Program-made: the position numbers and the translations under genes
Assembly: GCF_020177575.1 (NCBI RefSeq)
Contig: NZ_JAHTBK010000001.1
Span: forward strand, 2,992,001 to 3,056,000
DNA: 64,000 nt
Direction: 5' to 3'
From: Hasllibacter sp. MH4015
GTDB lineage: Bacteria > Pseudomonadota > Alphaproteobacteria > Rhodobacterales > Rhodobacteraceae
Notes under the pieces: model-generated
The model's input: the letters and a program-made list of their open reading frames with translations, nothing else
Told to the model about the DNA's origin: nothing
Database searches by the model: none
In this document: positions 54,218 to 60,662 of the stretch, piece by piece
Layout of the letters: every line of letters begins with the position of its first letter
Position numbering within the stretch: position 1 is the stretch's first letter

Positions 54218-54293
54218 GCCGCTGTAGCTCAGATGGTAGAGCACGTCATTCGTAATGATGGGGTCGGGGGTTCGAGTCCCTTCAGCGGCACCA
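54218..54293 (+). tRNA. tRNA-Thr (anticodon CGU)
   Basis: 76 nt with encoded CCA. Acceptor arms GCCGCTG (54218-54224) and CAGCGGC pair fully. The D-arm is GCTC-AGATGGTA-GAGC. The anticodon arm CGTCA-TTCGTAA-TGATG contains CGT at the anticodon position, so the tRNA reads ACG threonine codons. The T-arm GGGGG-TTCGAGT-CCCTT has two G-T wobbles. It is the only tRNA in the window and follows hemY by about 44 nt. Confidence 0.95.
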
Positions 54294-54385
54294 CTTCTTG
54301 TTTGGCCTACCGCCCTTCGGGCTACTTCAGGCCATGGTCTGGGTTTTAGGTTTCTCCTTCACCCGCACCACTTCCTATTTGACCT
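54288..54385 (+). repeat. Imperfect direct repeat of the tRNA-Thr 3' end (77-nt period)
   Basis: GCACCACTTCTTGTTTGGCCT (54288-54308, spanning the encoded CCA and flank) and GCACCACTTCCTATTTGACCT (54365-54385) agree at 18 of 21 positions. They lie 77 nt apart. The stretch before the second copy also resembles the end of the tRNA (TCTCCTTCACCC against TCCCTTCAGCGG). This could be a decayed tandem tRNA copy or an old att-type footprint. No integrase gene is near. Confidence 0.5.
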
Positions 54386-54651
54386 TCGTGAGCTGAGCAG
54401 CATTTCGGGTGCCTGTCGGAGATCGGTCGAACGCCGAAGCTGCGGCAGGCGGGGCTAAAGGTACTAGGCGGTCGTCCAAGGCCTCCCGAGCGGCCAATGC
54501 GATGTCCGGGTTTGAAAGTATGTTCCGCCGGTTTGGCCAGGTGATTACCTCCTTCCCGCCCCTCACCATTGAATTCGCGCGACAAGTTGGCACACAGAAG
54601 TGATCGGATACGCCTGTATTTCCCGGACCTCCCGCTATCTAATCCGTGCCT
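54294..54651. other. 358-nt gap between tRNA-Thr and the ABC cluster
   Basis: AT-richer than the surroundings. It holds the repeat of the tRNA end and a compact hairpin (54304-54333, core GCCC-TTC-GGGC). Two weak frames (54409-54603 plus; 54375-54593 minus) have no ribosome site or recognisable domain and look like remnants. No promoter could be fixed for the downstream cluster. Confidence 0.45.
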
Positions 54652-55263
54652 ATGGCGTCGCACTCGAACCAAACCGTCACAGTCAAGACAGGCCTGCGCC
54701 CGCTGGCGCTCACCGGAATCGTTGTGCTTTGCCTCGCCGCGGTGGCCTGGGCCGTGGTGTCGAACAGGTCGTCGACGCCCGAACCCTACGCGGTGTCCGG
54801 ATTCGACCCGATGACGGTCGATGACCTGACGGAGAATTTTTTCCTCGTCGCCCCGGAGATGCTGACGATTGTTTACCGCGCCTTCAACGAAACCGATGAG
54901 GGCGCGATCTACGACAGCCTGGCCCAGGTTGCGGCGGGTGACGCGCTGGAGGAGCTGTATCTCGAACGCGTGGGCGCGATGGCGGGCGGCGGGCTTGATC
55001 CCTCGGAAGAAGCGGATCAGGAAATCCACACGATGGAGATGATCCGCATTGACCAGGATCGTGACGGCGAGACGATCACCTGGACTTCGCGCTGGCGCGT
55101 TGTGGGTACGGTCGGTCATGCGACGCATATGCATGTACGCGGCAACACCTATGCCGCCGTGCTGACCATCGAGCCGGTCGAGGGGGCGTGGCGGATGACC
55201 GACTTCGACTTGACCGATGTGGACCGCTCCGAGGCAGGCGAAATGGTGGCCGCCGCCCCATGA
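54652..55263 (+). CDS. Membrane-anchored periplasmic protein with HxxHxH motif, first gene of metal ABC cluster
   Basis: 203 aa. An uncleaved N-terminal helix (about 18-38, RPLALTGIVVLCLAAVAWAVVS) anchors a periplasmic domain of about 165 residues. The motif VGHATHMHVRG provides three histidines within six residues, a possible metal site. The charged remainder is not recognisable. ATG 54652 is used; GTG 54646 is possible, and neither has a clear ribosome site. It overlaps the ABC ATPase gene by 4 nt, which ties it to the transporter. Confidence 0.78.
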   Translation: MASHSNQTVTVKTGLRPLALTGIVVLCLAAVAWAVVSNRSSTPEPYAVSGFDPMTVDDLTENFFLVAPEMLTIVYRAFNETDEGAIYDSLAQVAAGDALEELYLERVGAMAGGGLDPSEEADQEIHTMEMIRIDQDRDGETITWTSRWRVVGTVGHATHMHVRGNTYAAVLTIEPVEGAWRMTDFDLTDVDRSEAGEMVAAAP

Positions 55264-55934
55264 TGGAGCTTCGCGACATCGCCTTTTCCTATCCCGGCAG
55301 CGACTTTCGCCTCGCCGTTCCCGCGCTTGATCTGGCGGAGGGCGAACGGGTCGCGGTTGTCGGACCAAGCGGGACCGGCAAGACGACGCTTCTGAACCTG
55401 ATCGCGGGCATCGCCGTGCCCCAGGCGGGACGCATCACCATTGACGACGCGGTGATGACCGGCCTCTCGGACGGCGCACGACGAACGCTGCGCGCCGACA
55501 AGATCGGCTTTGTTTTTCAGGATTTTGCCCTGCTCGATTACCTGAGCGCGCGCGAGAACATCCTTTATCCGTTTCGCATCACAGGCGGCACACCGCTTGA
55601 TGCGGACGCCCGGTCACGCGCCGAGCGGTTGGCGGAGGCTTGCGGTCTGACGGGCAAGTTGGGGCGGCGACCCGGCGCGCTCAGCCAAGGGGAGCAACAG
55701 CGCGTGGCGCTGTGCCGGGCCTTGGTACGCCAGCCCAAACTGATCCTCGCGGATGAGGCGACAGGCAACCTCGACCCGGAAAACAAATCCGCGATCCTTG
55801 ATCTGCTGTTCTCCCGCACAAGGGAAGCCGGGGCATCGCTTCTGGCGGTTACGCACGACCACGATCTGCTGCCCCGCTTCGATCGGGTCATCGACTTTGC
55901 CGATTACCGGGTGGACGCGGGGGGTGCCGCATGA
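55260..55934 (+). CDS. ABC transporter ATP-binding protein (FtsE/LolD/MacB type)
   Basis: 224 aa. Walker A VGPSGTGKTTLLN (about 35-47), Q-loop FVFQDFALLDYLSARENI, ABC signature ALSQGEQQRVALCRALV, Walker B PKLILADEATGNLD and the H-loop VTHDHDLL are all present. The DEATGNLD form and the short length place it in the FtsE/LolD/MacB group that drives mechanotransmission through FtsX-type permeases. It is coupled by 4 nt to both neighbours. Confidence 0.93.
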   Translation: MMELRDIAFSYPGSDFRLAVPALDLAEGERVAVVGPSGTGKTTLLNLIAGIAVPQAGRITIDDAVMTGLSDGARRTLRADKIGFVFQDFALLDYLSARENILYPFRITGGTPLDADARSRAERLAEACGLTGKLGRRPGALSQGEQQRVALCRALVRQPKLILADEATGNLDPENKSAILDLLFSRTREAGASLLAVTHDHDLLPRFDRVIDFADYRVDAGGAA

Positions 55935-57088
55935 ACACGCTGTTCCTTGCCTTCGCCTATCTCCGCTATCATTGGCTGCGCTCGGCCATCTTGGTGCTGG
56001 TTGCGGCATTGATCCTGTCGGTTCCGCTCGTCAGTCAGGTTCTGTTGGACGGCGCGCGCACATCGCTGACCGACCGGGCGGAGGCGACACCGCTGGTGCT
56101 CGGCAATCGCGGCAGTCAGCTCGACCTGATTATGAACGCGCTCTATTTTTCGGACGACCGGGCGGAGCCGGTGACGATGGCCGCCACGGAAGAGGTCTGG
56201 GACAGCGCCATGGCCATTCCGATCCCCCTCAACACCGCGTTCGAGACCAACGGCGCGCGGATCGTCGGCACCAGCCTTGATTATTTCGAGTTTCGCGAAT
56301 TGACCGTGGCGCAGGGTCGCCAATTGGCGGTTTTGGGAGAGGCCGTTCTGGGTGCTGCCACCGCGGAACGCCTTGGCCTTGGCCCCGGGGATACCGTCGT
56401 CTCCGCGCCCCAGAACCTGTTCGATCTTGATGGCGTCTATCCGCTGGAGTTGAACATCGTGGGCGTGCTTGCCCCGACCGGCACACCAGACGATGAGGCG
56501 GTCTTTGTCGACATCGCGACGACCTGGGTGATCTCGGGCATCGGGCATGGGCATGAGGGCGTGGTGGCCGCAGATGCCGATACGGACGAAGTGGTCGCCA
56601 ATGCGTCCATCGTCGAGTTCAACCGCATCACGCCCGAGAACATCGACAGTTTCCATTTCCACGGCGACCCGGACACTTATCCCGTGTCCGGCATCCTGGT
56701 CGTGCCCGATGATGACCGCGCGGGCACGATCTTGCGGGGCCGATACCTGGACGCCGCTAATCCGTTGCAGATCGTTGTCCCGGCGGAGGTCGTGGGTGAA
56801 TTGGTGGAGCGCATTTTCCGCATCAAATCCCTGCTCGACGCGGTCACGCTGATCGTGGGTGCCGCGGCCTTTGCCGCCGTTGGACTCGCGGTCTTTCTGA
56901 GCTACCGTTTAAGGGCACGAGAAATGCAGACGGCGTTCAAACTGGGGGCACGCCCCGGGATGATCCTTCGCCTGCTGGCCTCGGAAACCGTGATTTTGCT
57001 GACATGCGCGGGGCTGATCGCCTTTCTCATCGTCGTGGCAGTGCAATCATCGGGCGATACAATCGTAGCGTGGCTTCTGGCCACCTGA
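55931..57088 (+). CDS. FtsX-family ABC permease with periplasmic histidine motifs
   Basis: 385 aa. One helix at about 17-38, a large periplasmic domain (about 40-298), then three helices or so (302-326, about 351-372 and a short end), the layout of MacB/LolC/FtsX permeases. The C-terminal FtsX motif is LRAREMQTAFKLGARPGMILRLL. The periplasmic domain contains GIGHGHEG (His206, His208) and SFHFHGD (His242, His244), unusual for lipoprotein-type permeases and suggestive of metal contact. It works with the ATPase before it. Together with the ZnuA-like binding protein it resembles the Vibrio Zrg and Pseudomonas PA4063-PA4066 zinc systems. Confidence 0.88.
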   Translation: MNTLFLAFAYLRYHWLRSAILVLVAALILSVPLVSQVLLDGARTSLTDRAEATPLVLGNRGSQLDLIMNALYFSDDRAEPVTMAATEEVWDSAMAIPIPLNTAFETNGARIVGTSLDYFEFRELTVAQGRQLAVLGEAVLGAATAERLGLGPGDTVVSAPQNLFDLDGVYPLELNIVGVLAPTGTPDDEAVFVDIATTWVISGIGHGHEGVVAADADTDEVVANASIVEFNRITPENIDSFHFHGDPDTYPVSGILVVPDDDRAGTILRGRYLDAANPLQIVVPAEVVGELVERIFRIKSLLDAVTLIVGAAAFAAVGLAVFLSYRLRAREMQTAFKLGARPGMILRLLASETVILLTCAGLIAFLIVVAVQSSGDTIVAWLLAT

Positions 57089-57126
57089 TGCGACCACAAC
57101 AGAACAGAACACGGGGAAAGACATCC

Positions 57127-57897
57127 ATGAAACTGACGCTTGCGACGATCCTGACGACCACAACGCTCACCGCCGGGGCGGCATTGGCCCATTACGGCAT
57201 GATCATCCCGTCCGATCCGATGGTCAGCCAGCAAGACGGGCGCTCGGTCAGTCTGAACGTGTCATTCTCGCACCCGTTCGAGCTGGACGGGATGGAGCTG
57301 GTCGCGCCGGTTGCCTTTTCCGTCACCCATGGGGGGGAGACCACCGACCTTCTGGACCAGTTGCAGCCTGCAACCCTGATGGAAGCTGCGGGGTACACGC
57401 TCGATTACGATCTGGAGCGGCCCGGCACCTACATCTTCGCGATGGAGCCCGAACCCTATTGGGAACCCGCCGAGGACAGCTACATCGTTCACTACACCAA
57501 GACATATGTCAGCGCCTATGGCGATGACGAGGGGTGGGACGCCCTTCTGGGTCTGCGCACGGAGATTGAACCACTGACCCGGCCCTTCGGGATCTGGGAA
57601 GGCAACGTCTTCCAGGGCCGCGTGCTGCTTGAAGGCGAACCGGTGCCCTTCGCGGAGGTCGAGGTCGAGTATTTCAACGAAGATGGCACCGCCACGTCGC
57701 CGTCGGACCTGATGATTACGCAGACCATCGTGGCCGATGCGGACGGCATCTTCAGCTATGTCACCCCGAGCGCCGGATGGTGGGGCTTTGCCGCGCTCAA
57801 CACCGCGCCCGAGACGCTTGCATTCGAAGGCGAGGAGAAGGCCGTCGAACTGGGCGCCGTGATCTGGGTCCACTTCGAGGCGTGGACCGGCCAATGA
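57127..57897 (+). CDS. DUF4198 (NikK-like) periplasmic protein
   Basis: 256 aa. Signal peptide MKLTLATILTTTTLTAGAALA ending at AHYG. The mature N-terminal His in AHYGMIIPSDP is typical of DUF4198, whose members serve as extra binding components for nickel or cobalt uptake (NikK). Two Ig-like beta domains: about 22-140 and 165-256, the second reading GRVLLEGEPVPFAEVEVEYFNEDG. Its free N-terminal histidine after cleavage could chelate metal. It overlaps the small NikL-like gene by 4 nt. No CbiM/NikM membrane component is present, so an ECF-type nickel transporter is not encoded here. Confidence 0.83.
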   Translation: MKLTLATILTTTTLTAGAALAHYGMIIPSDPMVSQQDGRSVSLNVSFSHPFELDGMELVAPVAFSVTHGGETTDLLDQLQPATLMEAAGYTLDYDLERPGTYIFAMEPEPYWEPAEDSYIVHYTKTYVSAYGDDEGWDALLGLRTEIEPLTRPFGIWEGNVFQGRVLLEGEPVPFAEVEVEYFNEDGTATSPSDLMITQTIVADADGIFSYVTPSAGWWGFAALNTAPETLAFEGEEKAVELGAVIWVHFEAWTGQ

Positions 57898-58232
57898 GGC
57901 ACCTGATCGGCATTGCGGCGGCGCTGGTCATAAGCACCAGCGCGGCCCTGGCGCACCAGCTGAACGTTTTCGCCTATGTCGAAGACGGCGTGGTGATCGT
58001 CGAAAGCCGGTTTTCCAACGGCAACCTTCCCCGATTGGGGGAGGTCAGCGTGCTTGACGGGCAGGGCGAGGCCCTGATGCTCCTGCCATTGACGGAGGAC
58101 GGCACGGCGCGCTTCCCGCTCGACCCGGCCCATGCCGAGACTGGCCTGCTGATCGAGGTCCGTACCGGAGAGGGCCATGACAATTACTGGATCCTGACGC
58201 CCGAGGATATCGCCAGAGGGTCGGGGAGTTGA
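57894..58232 (+). CDS. Small NikL-like periplasmic protein
   Basis: 112 aa. Signal peptide MRHLIGIAAALVISTSAALA ending before HQLNVFAY, giving a mature N-terminal His as in the preceding protein. The single beta domain DGVVIVESRFSNGNLPRLGEVSVLDGQGEALMLLPL resembles the NikL or carboxypeptidase-regulatory-like fold. It overlaps the DUF4198 gene by 4 nt and ends 4 nt before the binding-protein gene, so it is firmly inside the operon. Probably a periplasmic metal-handling accessory. Function inferred from the NikK-NikL pairing in nickel systems. Confidence 0.72.
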   Translation: MRHLIGIAAALVISTSAALAHQLNVFAYVEDGVVIVESRFSNGNLPRLGEVSVLDGQGEALMLLPLTEDGTARFPLDPAHAETGLLIEVRTGEGHDNYWILTPEDIARGSGS

Positions 58233-58236
58233 GACC

Positions 58237-59160
58237 ATGACACGTTCGGTTTTGACCCGGCGCGCCGTTGGGGGCCTGACCCTCGCCATGGCCGCGACTA
58301 TTATGGGCGGCCCCCTTGTCGCGCAGGACCGCTTGCAGGTTGCCGCTGTGAACTACCCCCTCGCCTATTTCGCGGAGCGACTGGCCGGGGACATGGCCGA
58401 TGTTCTGTTCAACGTGCCGGCGGATGTGGACCCGTCCTTCTGGCGACCGGGCATTGCCGACATCACCGCGATCCAGGGTGCCGATCTGATTGTGGTGAAC
58501 GGGGCGGGCTTCGCCGATTGGACGGCGCGCACCACTCTGCCGCGTTCGCGCACCGTATTGACGTCGGCCGGGTTCGACGACGCGTTCATCGCCACCGAGA
58601 CGATTACCCATTCCCACGGCGAAGGGGGGCAGCATTCCCATACCGGCGTGGCGAATTACCTCTGGCTCGATTTCGCGCAGGCGCGGTTGCAAGCGGAGGC
58701 AATCGCCGCAGCCCTGACGCGCCGTGCGCCCGATGCCAGCGCAGAGATCGCGGCCAATTTGCAAGCATTATCCACCGATCTTGACGGATTGGCGACCCGC
58801 GCGGCCGAGATTGGCGCGGCGGCGGATGGCGTGCCAATGATCGCCTCCCACCCCCGGTACCAGTACCTTGCCCGCGCCTACGGGTTCGACATCAGCGCCC
58901 TCGATTGGGATCCTCGCGGCCCCGTGTCCGAGGATCAATGGGCCGAGCTTGAGGCTATGCGCGAAACCCTTGAGGCCCGCGTATTCATCTGGGAAGCGGA
59001 GCCCGACGCCGCGGCCCTTGAGCGTATAGAGGACCTCGGCATGGTGAACGCGGTGTTCCCACCCCTCTCCAACCGTCCGGAGCAGGGCGATTTCCTGTCG
59101 GTGATGGCGGGTTCGCTGGATCGACTGGATCAGGCGGTTCAGGTGGCAAGCGGCTCATAG
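58237..59160 (+). CDS. ZnuA-like metal ABC substrate-binding protein with altered ligand residues
   Basis: 307 aa. Tat/Sec-like leader (MTRSVLTRRAVGGLTLAM) with a twin-arginine-like RR, cleaved near residue 30. The fold of cluster A-I metal-binding proteins is visible: VNYPLAYFAERLAGD, a histidine-rich loop THSHGEGGQHSHTG (His125, 127, 133, 135), and SHPRYQYLARAYGFD (His205). Two canonical ZnuA positions are changed: the PHxYEP site reads DPSFWRPG and the DPHIWLD site reads ANYLWLD. It is the last gene of the cluster. Metal specificity is open; Zn, Mn or another ion are possible. Confidence 0.88.
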   Translation: MTRSVLTRRAVGGLTLAMAATIMGGPLVAQDRLQVAAVNYPLAYFAERLAGDMADVLFNVPADVDPSFWRPGIADITAIQGADLIVVNGAGFADWTARTTLPRSRTVLTSAGFDDAFIATETITHSHGEGGQHSHTGVANYLWLDFAQARLQAEAIAAALTRRAPDASAEIAANLQALSTDLDGLATRAAEIGAAADGVPMIASHPRYQYLARAYGFDISALDWDPRGPVSEDQWAELEAMRETLEARVFIWEAEPDAAALERIEDLGMVNAVFPPLSNRPEQGDFLSVMAGSLDRLDQAVQVASGS

Positions 59161-59235
59161 CGGTACGACACCTTGCCTGATCGGCATGGGCTTGTCGCGC
59201 TCGGGCCGCAGGAGCCATGGCCGGTCGGCCCTGCC

Positions 59236-59263
59236 AACCGGCCCGGACGCTTCGACCGGTTTT
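59236..59263 (+). terminator. Weak terminator candidate after the metal ABC cluster
   Basis: AACCGG (59236-59241) pairs with CCGGTT (59256-59261), then TT. A second overlapping hairpin GGCCGGT/ACCGGCC (59219-59225, 59237-59243) competes. Located about 75 nt after the binding-protein gene. Confidence 0.35.
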
Positions 59264-59397
59264 GAATTTCGATGCAGCGGGCGCGAGCCGCAGTCCGGTC
59301 ATCCGATCACCGCGCACCAACGCACTAATCGCTTGAAAGGCCGGTGTCCCCGCCCCATCCTTGTGCTCTTTCCAACGTCCCGGTGGATTGGGGGAGG

Positions 59398-60051
59398 ATG
59401 CGTTTGGCCTATGCCGACGGACATATGAATGCGGATATGGGAGAGGCGTCCGACGTGGTCGGCTGCCCGGTCTGTGATGCGGTCTACCGCCTGCGGCCCG
59501 AATTGTCGCAACGGGCGACGCGATGCCCGCGATGCGGCTACCGGATCACGTTCGGCAAGACCGCAGCCCTTGCATGGCTGGTCAGCCTTTCGGCCACCAA
59601 TGTGGCGCTTCTGGCGATGGTCGTATTTCTGCCCTTTCTCGAATTGCGGGCGGGGCAATTCGACAACGCCGCCTCCGTCATCGATGTGGTGCTTGGCTTC
59701 AGCTCCGGCATCATGGTGCCGCTGGCGCTGGCGGTTCTGGCGTTTATCCTTCTCCTCCCTCTGAGCCGGTTTCTGCTGTTACTTTACGCTTTGGGGCCCA
59801 TTGCGTTGGGGCGACGCAACTTTCCCAATGCCGCGCGGGCGCTTCGATACGCGTTCGTGCTGAAACCCTGGGCCATGGCCGAGATTTTCATGGTGGGCGT
59901 CGCGGTGGCGCTGGTGAAGTTGGCGGATCTGGCGACGATCGCCATCGGACCCGCCTTCTGGATATTCGCGCTGATCGTCATTCTGAATGCCTACCAGGAC
60001 ACGCTGATGTGTCGACACACGCTTTGGACGGCCCTGACATGCAACGAGTGA
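59398..60051 (+). CDS. pqiA: PqiA-domain membrane protein, first half
   Basis: 217 aa from ATG 59398 with a strong site GGGGGAGG (59390-59396); a GTG at 59344 is less likely. The N-terminal zinc-ribbon CPVCDAVYRLRPELSQRATRCPRC (Cys pairs at about 23-26 and 43-46) is followed by four membrane helices (about 60-200). This is one PqiA domain; the E. coli protein has two in one chain. Part of PqiABC, an MCE-type lipid transport system spanning the envelope. It overlaps the second pqiA gene by 13 nt. Confidence 0.9.
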   Translation: MRLAYADGHMNADMGEASDVVGCPVCDAVYRLRPELSQRATRCPRCGYRITFGKTAALAWLVSLSATNVALLAMVVFLPFLELRAGQFDNAASVIDVVLGFSSGIMVPLALAVLAFILLLPLSRFLLLLYALGPIALGRRNFPNAARALRYAFVLKPWAMAEIFMVGVAVALVKLADLATIAIGPAFWIFALIVILNAYQDTLMCRHTLWTALTCNE

Positions 60052-60662
60052 TCACCGCCCGTGACAGTGGGCGTGTCGTGTGCCGCACATGCAGCCTTGT
60101 GGCCCCGGAGAACCAGGTGCGTTGCGCGCGGTGCAAGGAGCGCCTGAAAAGCCGCGATATGCAAAGCCTGCAAAAGGTCTGGGCGTGGCTGATCGTCGGG
60201 CTGATCGCCTATATCCCCGCCAACACCTATCCGATGCTCCTGACCACGCAAGGATTCCGCACGGAGGAGAGTACCATCATCGGCGGTGTCATCGACCTGT
60301 TCGACCACGGTGCCTATTCCGTCGCGGCCATCGTCTTCGTGGCGAGTATCGTGATCCCGGTGGGGAAATTCGTAGTCATCGGGTATCTGGCGATCCTTAC
60401 CGCACGCCGCCACCGGACCGACCCGCACCGGCTTTTGTACCTGCATGAGGTGGTGGAATTCATCGGGCGCTGGTCGATGATCGACGTCTTCGTCGTTGCC
60501 ATTCTGACGGCTTTGGTGCAATTCGACGTGCTTGCGACGATCAACCCCGGCATTGCGGCTGTCTGCTTCGCGCTCTCGGTTGTGTTCACGATGCTTGCGG
60601 CCCAAAGCTTCGACTCGAGGCAGATTTGGGATCGTCTGGAGGATGGCGCCAACCATGGCTGA
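60039..60662 (+). CDS. pqiA: PqiA-domain membrane protein, second half
   Basis: 207 aa. N-terminal cysteine ribbon CRTCSLVAPENQVRCARC (Cys at about 15, 18, 29, 32), then four helices. Conserved features include the NTYPMLLT loop at the end of the first helix and LHEVVEFIGRWSMIDVFVVA in the third. It matches the second PqiA repeat of E. coli PqiA, so pqiA is split in two here. Overlaps the first half by 13 nt and pqiB by 8 nt, so all three are one operon. Confidence 0.9.
   Translation: MQRVITARDSGRVVCRTCSLVAPENQVRCARCKERLKSRDMQSLQKVWAWLIVGLIAYIPANTYPMLLTTQGFRTEESTIIGGVIDLFDHGAYSVAAIVFVASIVIPVGKFVVIGYLAILTARRHRTDPHRLLYLHEVVEFIGRWSMIDVFVVAILTALVQFDVLATINPGIAAVCFALSVVFTMLAAQSFDSRQIWDRLEDGANHG

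Noticed and set aside
54375-54603. Two weak opposite frames after tRNA-Thr
   Set aside because: Neither has a ribosome site or known domain; mutually overlapping. At best remnants.
57127-58232. ECF-type nickel/cobalt transporter
   Set aside because: Only NikK-like and NikL-like components are present; no CbiM/NikM, CbiQ or CbiO gene is adjacent.
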